A DNA stretch of 6,711 bases from Anaerolineales bacterium UBA2029 (lineage in GTDB: Bacteria; Chloroflexota; Anaerolineae; Aggregatilineales; Aggregatilineaceae). The translations under genes and the position numbers were made by a program. The DNA is taken from the NCBI GenBank assembly GCA_002332795.1, contig DDBP01000202.1, positions 1 to 6,711 on the forward strand, in the 5' to 3' direction. Each line of letters starts with the position of its first letter. The first letter of the stretch is position 1. Positions 1 through 6,330 of this stretch are shown in pieces. The notes under the pieces are model-generated. The model saw only the letters and a list, made by a program, of their open reading frames with translations, had not been told where the DNA came from and did no database searches.

Positions 1-739
1 CGGAGCGCAGGTATTCGGCGCTGAGCGGATCGAGTTCGAGTTCGCGCGGATCAATGAAGATATCCGCTCCGGCCAGACTGCCCAGTTCTTTCAGTTCCAG
101 GCTGGTGAACTTGGCCTGCGCGGGGCCGCGCCGACCCAGGATGAGGATTTCGCGGACGCGGCTCTGGGCGAGCGCTTCGAGCGCATAGTCTGCGATATCC
201 GTCTGGCGCAGCTCGTCGGGGGTGCGCGCCAGGATACGGGCCACGTCAACGGCCACATTGCCGTTGCCGATCACCGCCACCCTTTCCTGCGACAGATCAA
301 AGGACAGATGCGCATAGTCGGGGTGACCGTTGTACCAGGCCACGAACTCGGTGGCAGCGTGACTGTTGCGCAGGTCTTCGCCAGGGATGCCCAGCCGACG
401 ATCGGTCTGTGCGCCGGTCGCGTAGATCACAGCGTGATAGTGCGCGGCGATGTCGCCATGGGTCAGATCGTGCCCAAAGGTGACGTTGCCGAAGAAACGA
501 AAACGTTCATGCTGCGCGGTGCGTTCGAATGCCCGCGTGACCGTCTTGATCTTGGGATGATCTGGCGCAACGCCACCCCTCACCAGACCAAAGGGCGTGG
601 GCAGACGTTCGAACATGTCTATCTCGACGACGGCATCTGGGGCCGAGAGCAGGAAGTCTGCGGCGTAGAAGGCCGAAGGCCCAGAGCCAATGATGGCAAC
701 ACGGATGGGATTGTCGCGCGTTCCAGTGAAGTATTGCAT
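1..739 (-). CDS. fprA: FprA-type NADPH-ferredoxin reductase (adrenodoxin reductase family), 3'-truncated by window edge
   Basis: This FAD enzyme is expected to move electrons between NADPH and ferredoxin in the cytoplasm. I translated it by hand from ATG at 739-737; 246 residues are visible and there is no stop before the window edge. Residues 14-27 form the FAD-binding Rossmann start (VAIIGSGPSAFYAA). Residues 47-65 are the family signature (PTPFGLVRGGVAPDHPKIK). ATGAQ at 107-111 follows. Residues 156-170 are the NADPH-binding GNGNVAVDVARIL region, and RRGPAQAKFT at 203-212 with LELKEL after it is also typical. The whole pattern resembles mycobacterial FprA and mitochondrial adrenodoxin reductase. 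Full-length relatives have roughly 450-460 residues, so about the last 45% lies to the left of the window. A GGGAG ribosome-binding-like motif sits 9 nt upstream of the ATG. It is divergent from proB. The physiological ferredoxin partner cannot be told from here. Confidence 0.93.
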   Translation of the reverse strand, partial: MQYFTGTRDNPIRVAIIGSGPSAFYAADFLLSAPDAVVEIDMFERLPTPFGLVRGGVAPDHPKIKTVTRAFERTAQHERFRFFGNVTFGHDLTHGDIAAHYHAVIYATGAQTDRRLGIPGEDLRNSHAATEFVAWYNGHPDYAHLSFDLSQERVAVIGNGNVAVDVARILARTPDELRQTDIADYALEALAQSRVREILILGRRGPAQAKFTSLELKELGSLAGADIFIDPRELELDPLSAEYLRS

Positions 740-833
740 CGGACGATACTCCCGAAGTCGGTGCTATGCTACTCTCATCCTATTGATGCGCAGGCCAGGC
801 AGGACGATGCGCCGGGGTGCGCCATCCTTTCTG

Positions 834-863
834 GTTATCGCGCTTTTGTGAAGATCGTACCAA
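834..863 (-). promoter_or_regulatory. weak candidate promoter for the fprA-like gene
   Basis: Read on the minus strand, TTGGTA (858-863) and GATAAC (834-839) are separated by 18 bp. Each matches four of six bases of the sigma-70 consensus. A start near position 828 would leave a leader of about 90 nt before the fprA-like ATG. Matches this weak occur by chance, so this is only a suggestion. Confidence 0.25.
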
Positions 864-882
864 TGAGACTGGATGAGAATCA

Positions 883-897
883 TTTAATGTATATTAG
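883..897 (+). promoter_or_regulatory. AT-rich segment, possible -10 region for proBA
   Basis: This is the most AT-rich stretch in an otherwise GC-rich intergenic region. It contains TATATT at 890-895, about 60 nt before the proB ATG. No convincing -35 hexamer lies 16-18 bp upstream, where the sequence reads GACTGG or similar. It is annotated because proB must have a promoter somewhere in 740-954 and this is the best local candidate. It also sits just after two ATGAGA copies (863-868 and 873-878) that could be operator half-sites. Confidence 0.25.
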
Positions 898-954
898 AAA
901 AATTCATGGAACGGCGAGTCTGGCGTTTGCTGCGATGGAAAGTGTGCACGACGC

Positions 955-2067
955 ATGAGTCATAATCATGTTCATCATACGGTGGTGATCAAGGTGGGCA
1001 CCAGTACCCTCACGGGTGGCACGGCGCGCCTGTCGCGCCCGCACATGCTCGATCTCATCCGGCAGATCGTAGCGCTGCGGCGGCAGGGCGAGCGCGTGGT
1101 GCTGGTGACATCGGGCGCGATCGCTGCCGGACGCGAGCTGCTCAATTATCCCGATCTGCCCAATCACCTGCCTGCCAAGCAGATGCTCAGCGCAGTGGGG
1201 CAAAGTCACCTCATGCAGCTTTACAGCATGCTGTTCGACCTGTACGACGTGCGCATTGGCCAGGTGTTGCTGACACACGGTGATCTGTCGCACCGCACGC
1301 GCTACCTGAACGCGCGCGACACGCTCAATACCCTGCTGGATTACGGCATCGTGCCCATTGTCAACGAGAACGACACGGTGGCGGTGGAGGAGATCAAGGT
1401 CGGGGACAACGACAACCTGTCCGCCCATATTGCCGTATTGCTCAATGCGGCTTTGCTGATCATTCTCACGGATCAGGACGGGTTGTACGATCACGATCCA
1501 CGCACTGACGAACGGGCGCGCCTGATTCAGCGCGTTGATCGCATTGACGAGCAAATTGAACGCCTGGCGGGTGATAGCGTGTCGGGCCTGGGGGTAGGGG
1601 GCATGGCGACCAAGGTACAGGCGGCCCGGCTGGCCACGCGCAGCGGGACCCGCGTGGTGATCGCCAATGGGCGCACGCCTGATGTGCTGGTGCGGATCAT
1701 GGCCGGCGAGGAATTGGGCACGACCTTCGTGCCGGCGGTAGGTCACATCGAGAGCCGCAAGCGATGGCTGCTGGCCGAACGTCCCCAGGGGACACTGGTG
1801 GTAGACGATGGTGCAGTGCGCGTGCTCACGCAACAGGGGGCCAGCCTGCTGCCGGTAGGTATTCGCGCCCTGCGTGGCAAGTTCGAGCGCGGCGCGGTGG
1901 TGCTTGTGGTGGATGAGGCGTCGCGCCCTGTGGCCAAGGGGCTGGTCAACTACCCCAGTGACGAACTGAGTCGCTTGTGTGGGCATCATTCCCGTGATAT
2001 CGTGCAGGTACTCGGCTACACCTATGGTGACGAGGCCATTCATCGCGACAATATGGTGTTTGTCTGA
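955..2067 (+). CDS. proB: glutamate 5-kinase (ProB) with C-terminal PUA domain
   Basis: ProB phosphorylates the gamma-carboxyl of glutamate with ATP, the first and usually proline-inhibited step of proline synthesis in the cytoplasm. The 370-residue length fits the two-domain form (E. coli ProB has 367). The amino-acid-kinase domain opens with VVIKVGTSTLT (residues 10-20), with Lys13 and Gly15 in the phosphate-binding position. It continues with TSGAIAAG at 52-59, NENDTV at 137-142, KVGDNDNLSAH at 148-158, TDQDGLYD, and GGMATK ending at Lys220. From about residue 277 a PUA domain follows, with VDDGA, SLLPVGI, RGKFERG and a closing LGYTYGDEAIHRDNMVFV. The ATG at 955 is chosen because the conserved kinase core begins within ten codons and no in-frame start was found just upstream. 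The Shine-Dalgarno match is poor (GGAAAG at 937-942, 12 nt away). The first eight residues include four histidines. proA follows after 17 nt, so the two are almost certainly co-transcribed. Confidence 0.97.
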   Translation: MSHNHVHHTVVIKVGTSTLTGGTARLSRPHMLDLIRQIVALRRQGERVVLVTSGAIAAGRELLNYPDLPNHLPAKQMLSAVGQSHLMQLYSMLFDLYDVRIGQVLLTHGDLSHRTRYLNARDTLNTLLDYGIVPIVNENDTVAVEEIKVGDNDNLSAHIAVLLNAALLIILTDQDGLYDHDPRTDERARLIQRVDRIDEQIERLAGDSVSGLGVGGMATKVQAARLATRSGTRVVIANGRTPDVLVRIMAGEELGTTFVPAVGHIESRKRWLLAERPQGTLVVDDGAVRVLTQQGASLLPVGIRALRGKFERGAVVLVVDEASRPVAKGLVNYPSDELSRLCGHHSRDIVQVLGYTYGDEAIHRDNMVFV

Positions 2068-2070
2068 GAC

Positions 2071-2076
2071 GGAGAG
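2071..2076 (+). promoter_or_regulatory. ribosome binding site of proA
   Basis: GGAGAG lies 8 nt before the ATG at 2085. This supports that start over the second in-frame ATG at 2097 (Met5). Confidence 0.75.
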
Positions 2077-2084
2077 CGAGAGCC

Positions 2085-3341
2085 ATGACGGTTGACATGC
2101 AACAATTGGGGCGGCAGGCCAAAGCAGCGTCGTATGCTTTGCGCACTTTCAGTACGGAGACCAAGAACCGGGCGTTGCGGGCCATCGCCGAGGCGCTGGA
2201 AGCCAATCAGGAAGTCATCCTGGCGGCCAATGCGCAGGATATGGCTGACGGCAAGGCGAAGGGATTGACACCGGCCTTGCTCGACCGGCTCAACCTGCAG
2301 GGGCGGCTGGCGGGAATCGCGCAGGATGTGCGGCACGTGGCCGAATTGCCAGACCCGGTGGGGCGAGAATTCGAACAGAAGACGTTGCCCAACGGCCTGC
2401 GCGTGCGCAAGCGGCGCGTGCCCATCGGCGTGCTGGGGGTGATCTACGAGGCGCGCCCCAATGTGACGGTTGATGTGGCGGCGCTGGCGTTAAAGACGGG
2501 CAATGCCGTGATCCTGCGCGGCGGCTCGGAGACGCTGCGGAGCAATGTCGCCCTGGTGGAGACGATCCGCGGAGCACTTGAGCGCGAAGCATTCCCTGTG
2601 GACGCAGTGCAACTCATCACCGACCCCGACCGCCGCTATGTGTACGAACTGCTGCGGTTGAGCGAGTACGTGGACATGATCATCCCACGGGGCGGGAATG
2701 CGCTGCATACCTTCTGCCGCGAGAACAGCACCATCCCCGTCATCACGGGCGGGATCGGCATCTGTCATCTGTACGTGGACGAAACGGCGGATCAGGAAGC
2801 GGCGCTGGCGGTCGTTCGCAACGCCAAGGTACAGCGACCGTCGGTGTGCAATGCGCTGGACACCTTGCTGGTGCAGGAAAGCATCGCCAGAGACTTTGTG
2901 CCGCGAGTGGTCGAACGACTCACGGCGGATGGAGTGCGCTTTCGGGTTGACGAGCAGGCGTACCATGTGTTGGCTCCGGCAGAAAACGTGCAAGCAGCCG
3001 GAGAAGGTGATTGGGATACCGAATGGCTCGATCTGATTCTGGGCATCCGCGTCGTGCCCGACCTGGACGCCGCCATCGAGCATATCCGGGCGCACAGCAC
3101 CGGCCATTCCGATGGTATCCTCACCCGCGACCCGGCAGCCATGCAGCGTTTCGTGGATGAGGTAGACTCTGCAGCAGTCTACGTGAATGCGTCAACGCGC
3201 TTCACCGACGGGGGGCAGCTTGGTCTGGGGGCAGAGATCGCCATCAGCACGCAGAAGTTGCACGCCCGCGGGCCGATGGGGCTGGAAGAACTCACTACCT
3301 ACAAGTGGATCATCGAGGGCGACGGGCACGTGCGGCCATAG
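2085..3341 (+). CDS. proA: gamma-glutamyl phosphate reductase (ProA)
   Basis: ProA reduces gamma-glutamyl phosphate with NADPH to glutamate-5-semialdehyde, the second step of proline synthesis; the product cyclises to pyrroline-5-carboxylate for ProC. It belongs to the aldehyde dehydrogenase superfamily. At 418 residues it matches the usual size (E. coli 417). Visible hallmarks are the N-terminal helix with LGRQAKAAS, RVPIGVLGVIYEARPNVT (ending at residue 128), LRGGSE, IIPRGGNAL with PRGG at 201-204, and the catalytic-cysteine segment QRPSVCNALDTLLV with Cys255. Near the C-terminus are the conserved HSTGHSDGI, STRFTDGGQLGLGAEIAIST and HARGPMGLEELTTYKW blocks. All key residues appear intact, with no frameshift. 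ProB and ProA are known to associate in other bacteria because the acyl-phosphate intermediate is labile, which fits the tight 17-nt spacing. proC is not within this window. Confidence 0.97.
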   Translation: MTVDMQQLGRQAKAASYALRTFSTETKNRALRAIAEALEANQEVILAANAQDMADGKAKGLTPALLDRLNLQGRLAGIAQDVRHVAELPDPVGREFEQKTLPNGLRVRKRRVPIGVLGVIYEARPNVTVDVAALALKTGNAVILRGGSETLRSNVALVETIRGALEREAFPVDAVQLITDPDRRYVYELLRLSEYVDMIIPRGGNALHTFCRENSTIPVITGGIGICHLYVDETADQEAALAVVRNAKVQRPSVCNALDTLLVQESIARDFVPRVVERLTADGVRFRVDEQAYHVLAPAENVQAAGEGDWDTEWLDLILGIRVVPDLDAAIEHIRAHSTGHSDGILTRDPAAMQRFVDEVDSAAVYVNASTRFTDGGQLGLGAEIAISTQKLHARGPMGLEELTTYKWIIEGDGHVRP

Positions 3342-3412
3342 GCGAGGCGGGGTGGCAGGCAGGGCGATGACGGTCGCCGGCATAGTCCCGGTTGGTGACT
3401 GGATGGCAGATC

Positions 3413-5134
3413 ATGTTCAAAGCACCGGCACGTTATGGGCTGGTCCTGTTGTTGCTGACCGCGGCTCTCTGGCTGCAGTGGCCTGGTTTGAATGCGGCGT
3501 ACAGTCAGGGCCAGAACGGCCCGGCAGCGCTCTTCGGTTTCGTGGTGGACAAACAGGGCCACCCTATCGCCAACGTCGAGGTAGAAGTCCACTATGATGG
3601 CGAGCCAGAACCGGTGGCGGTAGCTCGCAGTCACGTTGACGGGCTGTGGGAAATCAATCTGCCGCAGTTTCCCGATAGCCCGGCGCATCTCACATTCTCT
3701 CACACACATTTTGCGACTGATCCTCTGGAACTCGATTCCGCGCAGATCGAGGGACTGCAACAGGGCGGTTCAGTGGGTTTGGGCGAAATCGTCATGCGCA
3801 ACCGATACGCGCCAGGGTTCTGGGTGGCGGCGGGCACCTTTGTACTGGTGTTGGTGCTCATGGCTGCTGAGACAATACCGAGCGCGACGGTGGCCTTGCT
3901 TGGCGCGGCCATTGTCTTTGCTTCCACCTTCTTCGGCGGGCGTTTGGTGCCGGGACTGTACATCTTCGACTTTGAGCGCGCGCTGACGTACATCAACTGG
4001 GAAGTGATCTTCCTGGTGATGGGCATGATGATCGTCGTCGGTGTCATCGAAAGCACGGGCCTGTTCCAGTGGCTGGCGTTCCAGTCCTACCGCTGGAGCA
4101 GGGGACAGCCCGTGCTGTTGATGTTGATCCTGGTGGCGATCACCACGCTGGCATCGGCGCTGCTGGACAACGTGACCACCATGTTGCTGATGGTGCCCAT
4201 CACGCTAGAAATTGCGGTCGCGCTGGAATTGCCGCCGCAGTCACTGCTAATCCCGGAAATCTTTGCCTCCAACATCGGGGGGATCATGACCCTGATCGGC
4301 ACGCCGACGAACATCCTGATCGGGGCGCAGGCGGGCATCTCATTTAATGATTTTCTGCTCAACCTGATGCCAGGCGGGGTGCTGGCCGTGCTGGTCATGG
4401 TCGCTTGTGTGCTGTGGTTCTTTCGGCACGACTACACCAGGGGCGAAAGAGGTATCTCGCCGACGCTGTACGCCAGGCTGGCGCAGAACGCGGCGATCAA
4501 AGATGTCGGCGTGCTACGCAAATCGCTAGTCGTCTTCGCGCTGACTATTCTGCTCTTTGCCGTGGGCGAGCCGTTGCAGATGGTGCCCGCGGTAACGGCC
4601 CTGCTGGCCGCGACGGTCATGCTGGTGTGGGTCGAAACCGACGTGGAGATGATGATCAACCTGGTGGACTGGACGACGCTCGTCTTCTTCATGGCGTTGT
4701 TCATGGTGGTGGGGGCCATCCAGGAAGTGGGACTGATCGGAGCCATCGCCGGTATCATGGGCGAGCTGGTTGGGAGTAATCTATACGTAGGGGTATTCAC
4801 CGTAGTGCTTGGAGGTGGCCTGCTGTCCTTTGTCGTGGCCAGCATTCCCCTGACAGCGGCGTTGCTGCCCGTGGTTGAGTTTCTATCCGGGCGCATACCG
4901 GGCGCTACGACGAGCAAGATTCTGTATTACGGACTGTCCATGGGCACAGGATTAGGCGGCAACGGCCTGTTGATCGGTGGCGAAACCAATCTGATGACCG
5001 CCGGCGTTGCCGACCGGGCCGGGTTCCGGGTGAGCTTCGCTTCTTTCGCTCGCGTGGGCATTCCCACGACGCTGCTGTCGCTGCTCGCCGGCAGCCTGTG
5101 GTTGCTGCTGCGCTTTCAAGTGTTGGGGGGGTGA
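3413..5134 (+). CDS. P-permease/ArsB/NhaD-superfamily ion transporter with exported carboxypeptidase-regulatory-like N-terminal domain
   Basis: This is a predicted inner-membrane transporter of 573 residues. From the chosen ATG, residues 1 to about 31 look like a signal peptide (MFKAPARYG, then a Leu-rich core, ending near NAAYS). Residues about 39-121 resemble a CarboxypepD_reg beta-sandwich domain, with FGFVVDKQGHPIANVEVEV, then HVDGLWEINLP and a late GLQQGGSVGLGEIVM. From about residue 134 there are roughly 11-12 hydrophobic segments. The superfamily hallmark of the first half is LLDNVTTMLLMVP (DN at 252-253) followed by IGGIMTLIGTPTNILIG (GTPTN at 296-300). The second half has GGNGLLIGGETNLMTAGVADRAG. 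This resembles the P (pink-eyed dilution) branch of arsenite/sodium-proton/citrate-type permeases; the substrate cannot be called. The second-half DN expected before IP is replaced by Ala-Ser (476-477). The frame stays open upstream to TTG 3392, but the ATG at 3413 begins the signal peptide directly and has GGATGG 6 nt ahead. The gene starts 71 nt after proA and is tightly coupled to the Usp gene downstream. Confidence 0.85.
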   Translation: MFKAPARYGLVLLLLTAALWLQWPGLNAAYSQGQNGPAALFGFVVDKQGHPIANVEVEVHYDGEPEPVAVARSHVDGLWEINLPQFPDSPAHLTFSHTHFATDPLELDSAQIEGLQQGGSVGLGEIVMRNRYAPGFWVAAGTFVLVLVLMAAETIPSATVALLGAAIVFASTFFGGRLVPGLYIFDFERALTYINWEVIFLVMGMMIVVGVIESTGLFQWLAFQSYRWSRGQPVLLMLILVAITTLASALLDNVTTMLLMVPITLEIAVALELPPQSLLIPEIFASNIGGIMTLIGTPTNILIGAQAGISFNDFLLNLMPGGVLAVLVMVACVLWFFRHDYTRGERGISPTLYARLAQNAAIKDVGVLRKSLVVFALTILLFAVGEPLQMVPAVTALLAATVMLVWVETDVEMMINLVDWTTLVFFMALFMVVGAIQEVGLIGAIAGIMGELVGSNLYVGVFTVVLGGGLLSFVVASIPLTAALLPVVEFLSGRIPGATTSKILYYGLSMGTGLGGNGLLIGGETNLMTAGVADRAGFRVSFASFARVGIPTTLLSLLAGSLWLLLRFQVLGG

Positions 5135-5137
5135 GGG
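5125..5137 (+). promoter_or_regulatory. G-rich ribosome binding region overlapping the permease stop codon
   Basis: A run of seven G (5125-5131) ends 6 nt before the usp ATG at 5138. The permease TGA is at 5132-5134 and is followed by GGG. The ribosome-binding region for the downstream gene is therefore inside the end of the permease gene, which implies translational coupling. Confidence 0.55.
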
Positions 5138-5560
5138 ATGCAGGTCATCCTATGTGCCACACGGGGCGGAGAGGCCAGCATACGGACGCAGGAGCGCGCT
5201 ATTGCTCTGGCCAAAGAACGTGGGGCGCGCCTGGTCTTTGTCTTTGCCCTGGATGTCGCTTTCCTGGACAAGTTCGTCGCTCCGCACGTTCACGCGGTGG
5301 ATGACGAGATCGAGCACATGGCAGAGTTTCTGCTGGCCCTGGCCAGGGATCGCGCGGAGAAGGCCGGTGTCGAGGCAAGTTATGTCGTGAAAGAAGGCGC
5401 GCTGGCCGACGTGCTGGTGAAGGTTGCGCGCGAAGTGGGGGCAACCCTCATTGTCCTGGGGCGCCCTCGTGAAAGCCATGTCACCACCCTGGAATATCTT
5501 CAGCACGAACTGCTGCCCTATCTTGAGAAAAAGACGGGAGCGGAGGTTCTATTGGTTTAG
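5138..5560 (+). CDS. UspA-type universal stress protein domain, probable partner of the permease
   Basis: This is a soluble 140-residue protein with the alternating beta-alpha pattern of the universal stress protein fold. It shows MQVILCATRGGEAS (1-14), a helix with TQERAIALAKERGARLVFVFALDV (17-40), a second helix around 55-75, then SYVVKEGALADVLVKVAREV and TLIVLGRP (103-110), ending in GAEVLLV. The final strand and length fit a single Usp domain. The ATP-binding pattern G-2x-G-9x-G(S/T) is not present: Gly108 is followed by RPR where the second glycine should be. The usual early Asp is also missing, so it probably does not bind ATP in the classical way. It begins 3 nt after the permease stop and in the same frame. 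Usp proteins are known to associate with transporters (TeaD with TeaABC in Halomonas), so a role in controlling the permease is a reasonable inference. Confidence 0.8.
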   Translation: MQVILCATRGGEASIRTQERAIALAKERGARLVFVFALDVAFLDKFVAPHVHAVDDEIEHMAEFLLALARDRAEKAGVEASYVVKEGALADVLVKVAREVGATLIVLGRPRESHVTTLEYLQHELLPYLEKKTGAEVLLV

Positions 5561-5566
5561 GAGAGC

Positions 5567-5604
5567 AGGAGTCGCCTGGCCAGGCCAATCGGCGACTCCT
5601 TTTG
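5567..5604 (+). terminator. intrinsic terminator after the proBA-permease-usp group
   Basis: AGGAGTCGCC (5567-5576) pairs perfectly with GGCGACTCCT (5591-5600). The 14-nt loop can form an extra short stem (TGG at 5577-5579 with CCA at 5585-5587). The second arm ends in a T tract (TTTT at 5600-5603). It begins 6 nt after the usp stop codon. On the opposite strand the hairpin is followed by GCTCTCC, which is not T-rich, so termination there should be weaker even though it lies about 25 nt past the converging gene's stop. Confidence 0.92.
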
Positions 5605-5626
5605 CCGCTGTGGCTCGCGGATCACC

Positions 5627-6247
5627 TTAGAAGAAGCGTTGTCGCTGGTAACGCTCTTCTTTCCAGGGATCGCCTTCGTTGTGGTAACCCGCCTGTTCCC
5701 AGAAACCGGGTTTGTCTACCGGGCTGAATTCGAGCTTCATCAGCCACTTGGCGCTCTTCCAGAAATAGCGCTGGGGAACCAGGGTGCGGACTGGAAAGCC
5801 GTGTTCCGGTTCGAGCAATTCCCCGTTGTATTTCCATGCCAGCAGAACGTTGTCCTCCAGCATCACCTCCAGGGGCAGATTGGTGGTGAAGCCATAGGCG
5901 GCGTGGGCGATGACGTACTTCGCGGTCGGTTTGACGCCAAAAAGCCTGACGAAGTCCCGAAAGAGTGGGCCTTCCCAGGTTGTGTCGAACTTGCTCCAGC
6001 CAGTGACGCAGTGAATGTCAGTGGTGACAACGGTCGTCGGAATCTGGCAGAACTCTTCCCACGTCCAGCTCATCTCGCGCTCGACTTCGCCGAACACCGA
6101 CAAGCGCCAGGTCTTGAGATCGATCTGCGGGACGGGGCCGTAGTGCAGGACGGGGAACTTTTGGGTAAGCGACTGACCTGGTGGCAGACGGCCAGCCTGC
6201 TTCATCTGACGTTCCTCATCGCGCCGGTTCATGAAGTCGCGCAGCAT
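5627..6247 (-). CDS. cytoplasmic sulfite-oxidase-like molybdopterin oxidoreductase (COG2041 family)
   Basis: This 206-residue protein has the sulfite-oxidase fold core that binds a molybdopterin cofactor. Residues 34-58 (LHYGPVPQIDLKTWRLSVFGEV) are the typical entry. IHCVTGWSKFDTTWEG at 78-93 contains Cys80, the expected molybdenum ligand. EHGFPVRTLVPQRYFWKSAKW (149-168) and a C-terminal GFWEQAGYHNEGDPWKEERY complete the family pattern. There is no Tat or Sec signal, no haem domain and no dimerisation domain, so it is expected to be a small cytoplasmic enzyme. Its substrate is unknown; the relative MsrP (YedY) reduces methionine sulfoxide. The frame stays open upstream to 6652, but those 135 extra codons are an out-of-frame reading of the NUDIX gene with no family resemblance. 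The ATG at 6247-6245 has GGAGG 8 nt upstream, which settles the start. It lies 83 nt downstream of the NUDIX gene. Confidence 0.9.
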   Translation of the reverse strand: MLRDFMNRRDEERQMKQAGRLPPGQSLTQKFPVLHYGPVPQIDLKTWRLSVFGEVEREMSWTWEEFCQIPTTVVTTDIHCVTGWSKFDTTWEGPLFRDFVRLFGVKPTAKYVIAHAAYGFTTNLPLEVMLEDNVLLAWKYNGELLEPEHGFPVRTLVPQRYFWKSAKWLMKLEFSPVDKPGFWEQAGYHNEGDPWKEERYQRQRFF

Positions 6248-6255
6248 GGTGAGAG

Positions 6256-6260
6256 CCTCC
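6256..6260 (-). promoter_or_regulatory. ribosome binding site of the sulfite-oxidase-like gene
   Basis: GGAGG on the minus strand lies 8 nt before the ATG at 6247-6245. It decides this start against the much longer open frame that extends upstream. Confidence 0.85.
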
Positions 6261-6286
6261 GTGTTTCGGCAGGAATGTCTAGAGCG

Positions 6287-6316
6287 AAGATAGCACAAAT
6301 GCCCTTTAGCTTCCAA
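6287..6316 (-). promoter_or_regulatory. candidate extended -10 promoter of the sulfite-oxidase-like gene
   Basis: Read on the minus strand, TTGGAA (6311-6316) and TATCTT (6287-6292) are 18 bp apart. The second is preceded by TGC, giving an extended -10 (TGCTATCTT). Both hexamers match four of six consensus bases. It fills most of the 83-nt gap after the NUDIX stop and would give a leader of about 30 nt containing the GGAGG site. It suggests that this gene can be transcribed separately from the NUDIX gene. Confidence 0.45.
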
Positions 6317-6330
6317 CGGACGCGGCCCGT

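Noticed and set aside
806..826. Short imperfect hairpin (GATGCGC with GCG-C-CATC) followed by a few T on the plus strand
   Set aside because: The stem is only about 7 bp with a bulge, the T tract is broken, and no plus-strand gene lies upstream to terminate. It was not called as a terminator or riboswitch.
308..958. A 216-codon plus-strand open frame ending just at the proB start
   Set aside because: Most of it is antisense to the well-supported fprA-like gene. The remainder crosses the intergenic region, and the translation resembles no family known to me.
904..2043. A 379-codon open frame on the minus strand opposite proB
   Set aside because: It lies entirely antisense to a confidently identified proB, is rich in His, Arg and Gln as expected of a shadow frame in GC-rich DNA, and shows no recognisable domain.
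3392..3412. TTG start seven codons upstream for the permease
   Set aside because: No ribosome-binding sequence precedes the TTG, and the added residues would put a polar stretch ahead of an otherwise typical signal peptide that begins at the ATG at 3413. It remains possible.
3342..3412. Possible terminator or promoter between proA and the permease
   Set aside because: Only a weak CCGG-based inverted repeat is visible, with no T tract and no convincing -35/-10 pair.
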